Positions 48,120-59,531 are shown, counted from the first letter of the stretch. The stretch is 64,000 nt of DNA from DASQDN01 sp963833675 (GCA_963833675.1 CAWHYW010000018.1:1-64000); one strand, 5' to 3'. Made by a program: numbers and translations. Notes: generated by a model not told the origin, from the sequence alone.

Positions 48120-49475
48120 GTGAGTCAACAATATCCAAAATCGGCGGAAATTCTCCAAAGAAACCGGCAGTACATTCCCGGCGGTGTGGTGTCCGTAAAC
48201 CGAGCCACGCAACCGGAAATCGTATTTGTACAAGCCCGCGGAGCATATCTTTGGGATGCCGACGGCAATCGATATATCGATTACCACGCTGGTTTCGCTC
48301 CCCATTTCCTCGGGCATAACGATCCGTATGTGACGGACGCCGTGATTCGTGGGCTTGAATCCGATGCCAGCTTGTACGGATCGGGCACTACGGTTCAGGA
48401 GGGACAACTTGCTGAACTGATCTGCAGCAATGTTCCCGCGGCCGAATCAGTGCAGTTGCTCAATACGGGAAGCGAGGCGACTTACCAGGCGATCCGGCTT
48501 GCGCGGGCCGTGACTGGAAATGACCACGTCATCGTGATGCAGGGAGGCTATAACGGCTGGCATAATGACGTGTCCTGCAACTTGATGACGCCGCTCGAGC
48601 AACTCGGGCCGAGACGATCGCCCGGAGAGTATCCATACCATTCGATCAGTGCGGGGGTGCCCTTAGATCATCAGAAGCTGGTACACAGCATCAATTTCAA
48701 CGACCTCGCTTCAGTGGAGTACGTTTGCGAACGATATGCCGTGGCCGCTTTGATTACGGAGCCGATCCTTCAAAACATCGGTATTGTCGGGCCGGAGCCG
48801 GGTTATTTGGAAGGTTTGCGGAGGCTTGCCGACGAATACAAGTTCCTGCTGATTTTCGATGAAGTGAAGACCGGCTTCCGTCATGCTCTGGGCGGCTGTT
48901 CGAGCCTTTTCGGAGTGCGACCTGACTTGATTGTTTTCGGTAAAGCGATCGCGAACGGATACCCGATGGCCGTGCTCGGAGGGAAGAAGGAATACATGGA
49001 CCGTTTCGTCGATCCGGATCCGAAGCGTCGCGTGCTTTTGGCGGGCACGTACAACTCGCATCCTGTTCCGACGATTGCGGCGATCGCAACAATCGAACGA
49101 CTGATGATGAACTGCGGGGAGGTGTATCGCCACGTCGAGCAGTTAGGGGCTCGGATGCAGAAAGGACTCGAAGATATTACGCGCAGGTTGGATATCGAAG
49201 CCGTTGTCTCCCGGCAAGGGTCCGCGTTTTGTCTTTATTTCATGGATCGGTGTCCGAAAGACTGGCACGATGTGGCCGAGCACCATCGCTTCGATATCGA
49301 TAATCAGCTTCGACGCATCCTGATCGATAAGGGGATTTATCCGTTCCCGCTGGCTACGAAGCAATGGTCAATCTCGGCCGCACACACGGCGGACGATATT
49401 AATTACACGCTCGAACAAATCGATTCTTGTCTTTCAGGCATCCAAATCCACAAAGCGGCGACGCCCAGCGGCTGA
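48120..49475 (+). CDS. Class III aminotransferase, glutamate-1-semialdehyde aminomutase-like
   Basis: 451 residues from GTG at 48120, which lies after an AAGGAA ribosome site; the longer frame from 48069 adds unlike sequence. PLP-enzyme marks are present: YIPGGVVSVNR, LLNTGSEATYQAIRLARA, GGYNGWHND, IFDEVKTGFR and the PLP-Lys in FGKAIANGYPMAV. Such GSA-like enzymes outside heme operons often transaminate other substrates, and the neighbourhood points to sugar-acid or amino-sugar catabolism. It overlaps the MFS fragment end by 73 bases, tail to tail. Confidence 0.9.
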   Translation: MSQQYPKSAEILQRNRQYIPGGVVSVNRATQPEIVFVQARGAYLWDADGNRYIDYHAGFAPHFLGHNDPYVTDAVIRGLESDASLYGSGTTVQEGQLAELICSNVPAAESVQLLNTGSEATYQAIRLARAVTGNDHVIVMQGGYNGWHNDVSCNLMTPLEQLGPRRSPGEYPYHSISAGVPLDHQKLVHSINFNDLASVEYVCERYAVAALITEPILQNIGIVGPEPGYLEGLRRLADEYKFLLIFDEVKTGFRHALGGCSSLFGVRPDLIVFGKAIANGYPMAVLGGKKEYMDRFVDPDPKRRVLLAGTYNSHPVPTIAAIATIERLMMNCGEVYRHVEQLGARMQKGLEDITRRLDIEAVVSRQGSAFCLYFMDRCPKDWHDVAEHHRFDIDNQLRRILIDKGIYPFPLATKQWSISAAHTADDINYTLEQIDSCLSGIQIHKAATPSG

Positions 49476-50406
49476 AGAGTGACAAGGACGAGAAAGGCAA
49501 TGAAGTAATCGCCGGTCATGCTTAGATACCCGACCAGGGTGTTGAAGAGAATGCCTCCGACAGCTCCCATGGATCCTGCGAGCCCGTGAACGGTAGCAAC
49601 TTCGGAAGGCGCGAATCCGTCGGCCGCGACGGCGTGAAGATTGCTTGCCCAAACGCCTACTCCAAACGTACAGAGGCTTACGGAGAGCAGTATACCGGCA
49701 ACTCCGGCTGCATTTTGAAGCAGCGTGCCGATGAGTACAAAAACGGCAGCGATGCTCATCATTGCCTTTCGCGCCTGAACGGCCTTTTGCCATCGTTGCA
49801 CAAGTCGACCCGAAGCATATCCGCCAGCGAGTGATCCGATATCGCTCCAGAGGAATGGAATCCAGGCGAAGGCGCCGACCGCGGAGAGTGTGAAGCCCTT
49901 GGAGGTTACGAGGTACTCTGGTAGCCAAAACAGAAAAAAATAGCCTGTAGTGTCGCCGAAGAATCGAGTGGCTACGTAGGCCAGGCATCGCGGGTCGCGC
50001 AAAATGCGCGGCAAAGCTTTCAGCACGGGTCCGGGTCCCTCGGCCGATCGAATCTCGCTTTCTTTGCGGGTGGCGAGCAGCCATAAGGGCAGCCAAAGGA
50101 ATCCGGCGCCACCGGCGATCAGGAATGCGCTTCGCCATCCGTAATGTAAGGCAAGCCAGATCACGAGAGGCGGCGCGATGAGGGAACCCACACCGGCGCC
50201 ACTGGTGAAAATTCCGGCGGCAAAGCTGCGCTGGGCGGAAGAGAACCGCTCGGATACGGTTTTTACCGCGCCCGTCCATCCGCCGGGCTCGAAGATGCCG
50301 AGCAGAGTTCTGTACGCCATCAACGTGTGCAGGCCCGTTATGGTCACGTGGAGAACGCAAGCTGCCGACCATAGCGCCACGAAGAAAAATAGCCCGATTC
50401 GCGAGC
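49403..50406 (-). pseudogene. MFS transporter, C-terminal fragment, cut at 50406
   Basis: About 334 residues with ten hydrophobic segments, lacking the first two helices of an MFS protein. It opens with GSRIGLFFFVALWSAACVLH and includes YRTLLGIFEPGGWTGAVK, FFLFWLPEYLVTSKGF and HGLAGSMGAVGGILFNTLVG. It ends RQESICSSV. The missing front is at 17809-18175 on the other strand. Joined length is about 456 residues, right for the family. As it stands it lacks a proper start and would be non-functional. Confidence 0.88.
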
Positions 50407-50843
50407 CCAAGCCGTGTGCTCGTCGTTCGGTCAGGAACGTTACAGCACGCTATTCTGTGGCCGCTTAGACCTGCTGACTGGAGCTTGACGTATGTCAACG
50501 CGGGCCAAGTCCAACCCCTGCTGATACGGTCGTCCGAGAAGCTTTATCGTTTGGGTTGTGGGGGCATGCCAGTCGGTTTATTCGATTCGGCGACCTATGA
50601 GCAGGCCAGTGTTCGTCTTCAACGAGGCGACCTGTTGGCATGCTTCTCGGATGGGATTACAGAGGCGAGGAATCGAGACGGACGGATGTGGGATGAAAGT
50701 CGAGTTGACGAAATACTAAGCGAAACCTGCAGAGCAGTTCTTTCGAACTTTTACAGAAATTGGTCCAGGAAGCGGATGACTATATGGGAGCCGCGGAACA
50801 AGCCGATGACATCACTATCGTCATACTTCGCGTTCTCGATTGA
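50407..50843 (+). pseudogene. REC-GAF-PP2C phosphatase, C-terminal fragment
   Basis: This is the end of an RsbU/SpoIIE-type PP2C domain without its beginning. It reads SFGQERYSTLFCGRLD, then TYVNAGQVQPLLI, GLFDSATY, LLACFSDGITEARN with the late metal Asp, and ADDITIVILRVLD as the last strand. Frames change near 50490 and 50745. Joined to 18176-19460 through CCAA it gives VSELNQAVCSSFGQERY without a break, and a protein of about 574 residues. Confidence 0.88.
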
Positions 50844-50911
50844 GGAAATAACTGCCGCCGTTCCGACAAGTGAGTTGCGATTCGTGAGAGACGAGATTTT
50901 AAAGGGTCTGC

Positions 50912-53900
50912 TCAGAAAACAACCTTTACGCCAAACTGAATTGCGCGAGGATTATTCACCTGTGTCAGAGAGATTACCCCGAACGCGCTTGATGTGATCG
51001 CCGTCTGTGGTCCGGCGAAGTTCACGGAATTGGTCGCGTTTAACAGCTCCGTGCGGAATTGCATTCTCAACCACTCGTTGAACACCACTTGCTTTTCAAT
51101 CAAGGCGTTCAGCCAGAAGTTCGACGGGTTCCGCACGTCTGGCAGGTAGCGACTGACGTTGCCGAACTGAAACTGCGGGGTTCTGGCGAACGCGGCTGGA
51201 TTGAAGTACTGACCGTTGTCCTTGATTTGCGGCCCGTCCGGCAGCGCCGCGGGAACGCCGGTAGCCACGGGTCGGAACGGTCCGATCGCAAACGCGTTAG
51301 AGTTGTCGGGCGACGAAACGGCCACTGGAAAGCCGCTCGAATGCGAATATATTCCCGCGACAGCCCAATTGCCGAAGATCATGGCGGACAGTCCATGGTT
51401 CAACCTGCTTTTTCCTGGACCGAACGGCAGTTCGTAGTGTCCGCTCAAGTTCACGACGTCAGGGGTGTCCAGATAGGATAGCGACCTGTCGCAGGAGAAG
51501 CAGTAAGCATTGCTCATGGCGGAGTTTTCGCCAACGTTGTCGGTCGACTTCGAATGCGTCCAGTTGAACAGCAGCGCCAGCCCCTGTGCGAATCGGCGTT
51601 CTACTTTCAGCTCCAATGCGCTATACGAAGAGAAGCCAACGGGCGCGACGCTCTGATTCACAGCGGTGAACTGGGGAAACGGGCGGAGCAACTGAGCGTA
51701 TTGTACGGTTGGCTGGCTCAAGGTGGACGAAGGATCCGTGATGGAGCCGAAGAACGGATTCGTTACCGTCTGCGTCAACTGTGTTCCGAGTGCCAACTGA
51801 GACAGGGGTAGTTGATTTAAGGCGACCGTGGCGGGAAGCGCAACGCTGTGCGTTCCTGTGTAGCCGATATCGGCCATGATCGACCAGGGCAATTGCCGCT
51901 GGATGTCGAAAGACCACTGCTCCTGATACGGAGTCTTACGCAAATGCACCGGAGCGGCAATTGCGAGCCCCAGGTTCGTAGCCAAACCCAGTGAATTGCC
52001 GGGGGGCTGCGCCAATCCTTGTGGAAAAGGATTGGAAAGATTAAAAGTTGGTGTAACGCCGTCCGGTTGCGCGACGATGTTGGAGGTCACACGGCTGAAT
52101 CCCTGAGTTATGTCCCTATCGGTCGATAACAGCGGATTGTGAAAGATGCCGAAACCGGCCCGCACTACAGTCTTATCGCCGATTCTATAGGCGATGCCGG
52201 CACGAGGATTCCAGTTGTTGTGGTCAGCCTGCTCGGTGCGGTGGGAACGCCCGTCCACCCCGCGGAAGATGAGACCGCCCACGAGGTTATACCCGGGCGC
52301 CCGTAGCGGCGATGGGCTGGTCGTGTCGAGATTGACGTAATGATCGTTCTGCTCGATGCTGCCGAGCTCCAGGTTGTACCGAATACCGAAAGTGACCGTG
52401 AGGTTCCTCGTGGCTCGCCAGGAATCCTGAACATAACCGGCGTAATACGGATGGCTGTTCACGTGCCGAGGATTGATGTTATAGGACACGGAGGCGACTC
52501 CGAGCAGCAGGTCGGCAGTACCAGAGCCGGTATTGGCGCTGATGGCTCTGGCGTTGGAACCGCCGGTGTACGTGCCATTGGCATTCACCGCGAGCGGGTT
52601 TGGGTTCTCCCAGTCAACGGAGTAGAAACGATAATCGAAGCCGGTCTTGATCGTGTGAGTGCCGCTTTGAATGGTTAGCGCGCCGTTGTATTGATACGTG
52701 CGGGATATAACGATGTTGAAGATGGTGCCGACCGCGCCCACTCCGGACGTTCCCGCGATTGAGACCTGTGGAAAGAACGGCGCGAGTTGCCCGTCGGTCA
52801 CGGTGGATGGGAAGCCCAATGTCTTCTGGTCGAATCCCAGCGTTAGCGGTACGCGATTGGTCTGGCTGGTCGCCATGGAAACGTGTTGAACGAATATCGT
52901 CGAAGGTTTGATGCTCCACGTATGGCCGGCCGCCCACGCCCAACCTGGGATCAGGTTAGGCGTATTCACGGGCGACACCGGACTGTTATAGACATCGGGC
53001 GACGAATTGAGATTGGCGAAGTAGTCGCCGCGGGCGAACACCATGTGCTTTTCCGAAAACGTGTGGTCAACACGCGCGTCGATGCGGTTGTTGTCTAGCG
53101 TGTTCGGCGCGGCGCTGAAGTAGTTGTTCGTATCGCTCAAACCGATGCCCCGCTGATTCGGAGCCGGAAAGTACTTCAGGATGTTCGTGGCAACAGGATT
53201 GATCCGGCCGGCGGGGATTCGATCGCCAGGGAAGACGTCACGTATATAGCGCGTGGTTCCTGCTGGAGCAGTGGGATCCAGCCGCGTCGTCGCCGGATCG
53301 TAGACCAGTTTCAGTGCTCCATTCGCATCGAAGGTGCTGGAGAAATCACCCCGTTTCTGCGCTTCCGTCGGCACCGTTCCCGTAAACGACGAAAAACCGT
53401 GCTGTCGAAGTCCTTCATAGGCGAAGAAGTAGAAGGTGCGGTTTTTTCCATTGTAGAGCTTGGGTATGACGAGCGGTCCGCCAAGCGTGAAGCCGAACTG
53501 GTTCTTCTGCAACTGCCGCCTGGGCGTGCCGGCTTTATTCGCATTGAATCCGTTTGCGTTCAAGACTGCGTTCTGAAGGAACTCGTGCAGGCTGCCGTGG
53601 AACTGGTTCGTGCCGGATTTAATAGTGAAGCTGATCACTCCGCCGCCGGTGTGACCGAACTCCGCGTCATAGGGATTCGTGTTGATCTTGAATTCGCGGA
53701 CAGCGTCTACCTGAGGAATGGCGGAAGCCTGATTGTTATAAGTTCCCGTATCCGATGCGCCGTCGATCAGGATTTCACTTGACCGGTTGCGGCCTCCATT
53801 GATCCGGAAGAAATTCGTTTGGTTCTGGCTGACTGTGTTATCGCCCGCAGCCAATCCACCGCCCGGTGTGGTCGTGCCGATGGCGCCCGCCGTCATGGTC

Positions 53901-54379
53901 ACCAGGAGCAGCGGATTTCGAGTGAGCAGGGGAATGCTGGTAACGAATCGGTTCTCGACCACCGTTCCGCGATCGGCGCGGTCGGTGGTTACGAGAGGTG
54001 CCTCGTCGGTTACCGTAACCGATTGTGCGACATCGCCGACAGCGAGCGTGATGTTCAGCGTCCTCGATTGCCCGACCTCCAGCGTCACCGATTGAATGTG
54101 CGCAGCAGTGAATCCGGCAATCCTGGCGTTGACTTCGTAGGTGCCCGGCGGTACCGAAGGTAAGACGAAAATGCCTTCCGCGTTGGTGATTGACGGTAAC
54201 TTGACCTGCGTCGCATGGTTAATCAACTCAACAGCGACATCGCCAATCACTCCTCCTGACGGGTCCGTGACGCGACCGGAAACCACGGCGTTCTGAGCCC
54301 ACGCCCCACCGCACACAGATACAAACAGCGCGGCGCGAAACACGCACATCAAGGAGGCACAAAAACGTTGTTTCTTCAT
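50912..54379 (-). CDS. Oar-like TonB-dependent receptor
   Basis: 1155 residues from the signal-peptide start MKKQRFCASLMCVFRAALF. A carboxypeptidase-regulatory-like domain follows (VVSGRVTDPSGGVIGDVAVELIN, then PSVPPGTYEVNARIAGF), then a plug region with GGRNRSSEILIDGASDTGTYN and a long barrel ending GVKVVF. Oar-like proteins are abundant in Acidobacteriota; their substrates are mostly unknown, with polymers and siderophores suggested. It is divergent from the beta-propeller hybrid kinase, a pairing that often reflects regulation of uptake. Intact frame. Confidence 0.9.
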   Translation of the reverse strand: MKKQRFCASLMCVFRAALFVSVCGGAWAQNAVVSGRVTDPSGGVIGDVAVELINHATQVKLPSITNAEGIFVLPSVPPGTYEVNARIAGFTAAHIQSVTLEVGQSRTLNITLAVGDVAQSVTVTDEAPLVTTDRADRGTVVENRFVTSIPLLTRNPLLLVTMTAGAIGTTTPGGGLAAGDNTVSQNQTNFFRINGGRNRSSEILIDGASDTGTYNNQASAIPQVDAVREFKINTNPYDAEFGHTGGGVISFTIKSGTNQFHGSLHEFLQNAVLNANGFNANKAGTPRRQLQKNQFGFTLGGPLVIPKLYNGKNRTFYFFAYEGLRQHGFSSFTGTVPTEAQKRGDFSSTFDANGALKLVYDPATTRLDPTAPAGTTRYIRDVFPGDRIPAGRINPVATNILKYFPAPNQRGIGLSDTNNYFSAAPNTLDNNRIDARVDHTFSEKHMVFARGDYFANLNSSPDVYNSPVSPVNTPNLIPGWAWAAGHTWSIKPSTIFVQHVSMATSQTNRVPLTLGFDQKTLGFPSTVTDGQLAPFFPQVSIAGTSGVGAVGTIFNIVISRTYQYNGALTIQSGTHTIKTGFDYRFYSVDWENPNPLAVNANGTYTGGSNARAISANTGSGTADLLLGVASVSYNINPRHVNSHPYYAGYVQDSWRATRNLTVTFGIRYNLELGSIEQNDHYVNLDTTSPSPLRAPGYNLVGGLIFRGVDGRSHRTEQADHNNWNPRAGIAYRIGDKTVVRAGFGIFHNPLLSTDRDITQGFSRVTSNIVAQPDGVTPTFNLSNPFPQGLAQPPGNSLGLATNLGLAIAAPVHLRKTPYQEQWSFDIQRQLPWSIMADIGYTGTHSVALPATVALNQLPLSQLALGTQLTQTVTNPFFGSITDPSSTLSQPTVQYAQLLRPFPQFTAVNQSVAPVGFSSYSALELKVERRFAQGLALLFNWTHSKSTDNVGENSAMSNAYCFSCDRSLSYLDTPDVVNLSGHYELPFGPGKSRLNHGLSAMIFGNWAVAGIYSHSSGFPVAVSSPDNSNAFAIGPFRPVATGVPAALPDGPQIKDNGQYFNPAAFARTPQFQFGNVSRYLPDVRNPSNFWLNALIEKQVVFNEWLRMQFRTELLNATNSVNFAGPQTAITSSAFGVISLTQVNNPRAIQFGVKVVF

Positions 54380-54693
54380 GTAGACAAGAGCATGATGTAG
54401 ATGAACATTCAGGATCCTGCGTCGTGTTTTGTTTTCGGGCGGATCGACCGCATGTAAGTTATCCGGCTTGAGGCGTCCGGCTTGAGGGCGCGCAGTCCGG
54501 CGGACAGTCACCTTCGCCCCAACTACGTTTAAGAGTTGACCCATTCTGGATGTAAGCCACACTTCAACTGGAACAATGCCCAACGACGCGATTTGAATGT
54601 GTTCTGATTCCGGGAACCGGCGATGAAAATAATAAGCCGCAGCTTACGGGACAGACATCTTCAGGACAACCATCGCTGATAAAACGGTGCATT
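54380..54693. other. Divergent promoter region of the Oar-like receptor and hybrid kinase
   Basis: 314 bases with no gene. Both flanking genes start here, so two promoters are expected. A GTTGAC near 54534 is a possible -35 box for the kinase gene, but I see no convincing -10 partner. Confidence 0.35.
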
Positions 54694-57600
54694 TTGGCTG
54701 GACACCGCCCCACTAGGCCACTACCCCAGATCAGACTCCACGCCGAGCCGGCGAGGTCTTTGGGTGCGGCAGCAGTCGTGCTGGTGCTCGTGCCATGGGC
54801 GATGCCCCCAGTCTGCATTGGCCAGGACAGATCCGCTACCGCCGCCAATCTATTGACCACCCCGGGGAGCCTCCAGGCGCGCATCCGATTTCAACATCTT
54901 ACAAGCGCGGATGGCTTATCTCAGGATAATGTTTTCGCCATTCTGCAAGACCATAAGGGCTTCATGTGGTTTGCCACGCAGGGAGGCTTGAACCGTTACG
55001 ATGGCGCGGTTATCACTCAGTACCGGCATGATCCGAGGAACCCGAACTCACCATCGGGTGACTATATTACCGATCTGTTGGAGGACAAACAGGGCTCGAT
55101 CTGGTTTTCTGCATCAGGACTGAACAAGTTCGATCCTAAAACGGCGAAGTTTACTCGGTACAAGCCGGCTAACCTGCCCATCGCAAAGTATGATCCGTTC
55201 TTCATCACGAAACTTTACCAGGACCGCCGGGGATTTCTGTGGATTGCGACTCTCGGGCACATTCTTTATAGATTTAACTCAGCAGAGAGAGTCTTTTACT
55301 GAATTCGACATCGGGATCGATCGAGCTCACGACCCCCAAAATCAAGCAAGCTCGATTCAGGAAGACGCAACTGGAATAGTCTGGATCGGAACTGCTCGTG
55401 GACTTGTACGAGTAGATCCCGATACAGGAAGCGTCCGGTTTCATAAGCGTTCGAGTTCGAATGATCCCAGGGTTGATACTGTTTTTGCACTTGCTCCGGG
55501 GCCCGAACGGGACACTCTACGTTTCCTTCGAGACCCGACTGAGCAGGTTCGACCCCCGGAGCGAGACATTCACTCACGATTGGCCTTGGACTGATCGGGG
55601 CCAGTTCTTACTGACCGACGAAACCGGGATGGTCTGGGCGGCAACAAGGACGGGTTTAAAGCTCTTTGACCCTCGAACCGGAATTTTCCGGGAGCTTGTG
55701 CACGATCCAGCCGATCGTTATAGCTTGCGCGCGAACGAGGTGATGTCGTTGCAGTGGGATCGCGAACATAACCTATGGGCGGGCACCAAGGGTGGTGGTG
55801 TTAGCCGGTTTTCGCAAGCGATCTTGCGTTTTGGGGCCTGGAGGAAGGGGCCGGCCGGCGTTGGCACATTGAACGAGAGTAACGTGCGCGCCATTCGGGT
55901 CGATCGCTCTGGTGTTGCGTGGCTGGGAACATACGGCGGGGGATTAAATCGCTTCGAACCCAGTTCCGGGAAGTTTCGGTATTACCGGGATGATCCACGA
56001 GATGTACGCAGCGTGAGCCATGACGTGATCCTCTCTATTTACGAAGATCGGCAAGGGACGCTTTGGACCGGTAACGTTTTAGGTCTCGGTCGCTTCGAGC
56101 CTGAATCTGGCATCTTTCATCATTTCAAAAGCACTGCGCCAGACCCGCGAATCTACTCCATTCTGGAGGATAAGCGAGGTCGGTTTTGGCTTGGTTCCGA
56201 TCTCACGTTTGACAGGGGCACTGGTACTTTTACTCGCAAATCTGTTGACGATGACGTGAAAGGCAGGCTTAGCACTTACGAAGACCGTCAAGGAAATATC
56301 TGGTTTTCCGCTCTTGCGGGCCTACGGAAGCTGGATCGTTCAGGTCAGTCTCGCGAGATTGCACTGTCGCGCAGTGTGGCGTCTGGAGCGCCGCCAAGCG
56401 TCCAGGTGAATTTCATTCACGAAGATTCGCAGGGCACGTTGTGGCTTGCTACCGAAACCGGGCTCGTGCAATTCGATCCGAGAACCGAGAAATATGTCGA
56501 CTATACGACTAACGAGGGGCTGCCTGACAATATCGTGCAGTGCATTTTGCCGGATGATGTTGGCAATCTCTGGATCAGCACGGCCAAAGGCATCTCGAGA
56601 TTCAATCCCAGGGATAAGAGCTTTTTCAACTACTCGGAGTCGGACGGGTTGCAAGGCCAGTTCTTCAATCGCAAAGCCTGCTTCCGCGATGAGTCGGGCT
56701 GGATGTATTTCGGAGGCCTGAATGGCTTCAATCGTTTTCACCCTAAGCAGATCCTGAATAGCCCGGCGACGCCGCCGCCCGTGGTTCTTACCAAGCTTCA
56801 AATCAATGGTGAGACGGTACCCGTTGTCGTAGGTTCAATGCTTCCGATGCCGATCTGGGACACCACCAGCTTGAAGTTAGCTCATAACCAAAATGGCTTG
56901 TCTGTGGAGTTCGCCGCTCTCAGCTATTCCAATCCATCGAAGATCCGTTACCGGTTCAGACTCGACGGATTAGAGAAGCAGTGGACAACCGTAGACGCTC
57001 AGCAACGCAGCGCCCGTTACGCCGCGTCTCCGGCCTGATGAGTACGTGTTTCGCGTGCAGGCATCCACCGACGGCGGTGTGAACTGGGGAGAACAAGGAG
57101 CATCTCTCCGTCTCGACATCGCGCCGCCATGGTGGAACACTCCCTGGACCAAGTCCGCCGCGGTCCTGGCATTCATGAGCTTGCTTTTCGGTATCTACAA
57201 GCTGCGCGTCCATGCGCTCCAGCACCGCCAGTTGCTTCTGGAAGCACTGGTCGAGAGGCGGACAACGCAACTGGTTGAGGCCCGCGATCAGGCTCAGGCT
57301 GCGAATAAAAGAGCGGAAGAAGCGACGGCCATGAAATCGATGTTCCTGGCCAACATGAGCCATGAGATACGGACCCCGATGAATGCCGTAATCGGCATGG
57401 CGTACCTGGCCTTGAAGACCTCCTTGAGCGAGAAGCAGCGGGACTACGTCAACAAGATTCACAACGCCGGGACGTCGCTGCTCGGTGTGATCAACGACAT
57501 CCTCGACTTTTCGAAAATCGAGGCCGGTAAGCTCGACATTGAATCCGTGGACTTCCGCCTGGATGACGTGATCGCCTCGGTCACCTCCATCACGGCACAG

Positions 57601-59531
57601 AAAGCCCAGGATAAAGGGCTGGAATTTCTTACAGAGGTTGAGAGCTCGGTACCGCAGAATCTGGTTGGCGATCCCTTGCGCCTGGGTCAGGTGATTGCAA
57701 ATTTGATCAATAATTCGGTCAAATTCACGGAGCACGGCGATGTACACCTGAAAGCGGAACTGCTGGAACAGGTCGGGGAAAGGGCCAGGCTCCGATTTTC
57801 TGTGAAGGATACCGGCATCGGCATGACGCGAGAGCAGGCTGAACGATTGTTTCAGCCCTTCAGCCAGGCCGACATGTCCACCACGCGCAAACACGGAGGT
57901 ACAGGACTCGGCCTGACCATTTGCCGGCGCTTAGTGGAACTCATGGGTGGCGAGATCTGGCTTGAAAGCGAACCAGGCGTCGGAAGCACGTTTCTGTTTA
58001 CGGTGTCGGTGGGTGTGGTCGTCCGGCGCCGCGCGGAGCAGGATTATTCCCGTGCAGCTTCGCACCGTCACGGCCCTGGTTGTGGATGATAACGCCGCAG
58101 CTCGGGACATTCTGGTGCACGCGCTGGACGGCATTCTTGCGCGGGTAGATGCGGTGAGCTCAGGCGAGGAAGCAATAGCCGCGGTGGAGCAACACGACTC
58201 GGGCCGGCCGTACGATGCCATTTTCATGGACTGGCGAATGCCCGGCATAGATGGCATTCAGGCGGCGCGTCTGATCAAACAGAATACGCTACTGAAAACC
58301 CATCCGGCAGTCGTGCTCGTCACCGCCTTTGGCCGTGAGGACGTGCGCGAAGAAGCCGAGCGGATCCACATAGACGGATTCCTGCTGAAACCCGTAACAA
58401 GCGTCCATGCTCTTCGATACGCTGGTCACGCTTTTCGCGGGGGACGCGCGCGACAGAAGGGTACTCGCTCCGGAGATCGATCGCCATGCGGACCGGCTGA
58501 GGGGCTTGAGAGTTCTTCTGGCTGAAGACAACGAGATCAACCAGCAGATCGCCGTTGAGTTGCTGGAGGGAGTGGGCGCCACGGTTGAGGTCGCCAACGA
58601 CGGCCTGGAGGTGGTCCGCAAGTTGGTGGACCAGCCGATGCCATCGAAGTATCACGTGGTGCTGATGGATGTTCAAATGCCGGAAATGGATGGATACCAG
58701 GCGACGAAGAAAATCCGGTCGGACCCGCGATTCGAAAGCTTGCCGATCATTGCCATGACGGCGCACGCCACGATCGAGGAACGGCAGAAGTGTCTGGCGG
58801 CGGGAATGAATGGTCACGTGTCCAAACCGATTGATCCCTCGTCACTCTTTGACACGTTGGAGCGCTTCGTCGTCCCAACCGCGAAGGGTTCTGCTGTGCC
58901 GCCCCAGGAGCCGGTTCCCACTGCGGTAGCCGAAGCTGGCGAGTTGCCGGATGTGCCCGGGCTGAACACTAGCGGAAGGTCTCGTTGCGGCTGGCCGGTA
59001 ACAAAAAACTATATCGTAAAACTTCTGCGCCAGTTCTCGAAGACTGAGGCCGATACCGCTCAGCGTATCGCCTCTGCCCTGGCAGAGAATGATCGCGCCC
59101 TGGCCGAGCGGCTGGCCCATTCTGTCAAGGGCGTGGCAGGAAATATCGGCGCCTCCGCTGTTCAGAATGCGGCTGCCAACCTGGAGAAAGCCATTGCGAG
59201 TTCAGCTCCCGCGGCTGAGATCGAAGTCTGGCGCGCCTCGCTCGATGAGTGCCTCAGCAGCCTCATCCAAGGGTTAGAGACGGTGCTCGAAAGGGCGGAT
59301 GGCGAACGCACTCAGTCAGGCGATCCGGCGCAGGTGAAGCAGGCTGTCGAACAAATGTCGCGCTATCTGGCCGATTCCAATGCCTCCGCGATCGACTATT
59401 TCGAGACGGCGGCGCCTCACTTGCGGATCATCTTCGACGCGCACCAGTTCGAACATTTTGCCAGCCTCGTCCAGAGCTATGCGTTCCCCGAAGCGTACGA
59501 GGAACTGATGGCGGCCGGGCAGAGGAGATGA
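54694..59531 (+). CDS. Beta-propeller hybrid sensor kinase with two receivers and an HPt domain (about five frameshifts)
   Basis: About 1610 residues once the frames are joined. Order: signal segment; two-component-type propeller repeats (LSQDNVFAILQDHKGFMWFAT, then IYEDRQGTLWTG, ILEDKRGRFWLG) to about 700; a Y_Y_Y domain (YRFRLDGLEKQW, EYVFRVQAS); TM near 820; HisKA (NMSHEIRTPMN, His near 889); HATPase (DTGIGMT, GGTGLGLT); REC1 (LVVDDNAAA, FMDWRMPGIDG); REC2 (LLAEDNEIN, LMDVQMPEMDG); HPt (LAHSVKGVAGN, His near 1475). Frames change near 55295, 55490, 57030, 58060 and 58410, each by one extra base. A compensated pair lies near 58985 and 59027. The TTG start is tentative. It has every relay step up to the last output protein. 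Confidence 0.9.

Larger units (their letters stand above)
18176..50406. other. 32-kb segment inverted relative to its flanks
   Basis: At the left edge an MFS gene (plus) and a REC-GAF-PP2C gene (minus) are both broken. At the right edge the missing halves of the same two genes are found, each on the opposite strand. If 18176-50406 is reverse-complemented in place, both reading frames are restored without adding or losing a base. The shared bases are TTGG at 18172-18175 and CCAA at 50407-50410. Beyond those four bases the two edges are unlike. No transposon or longer inverted repeat is seen at either edge. Confidence 0.85.
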
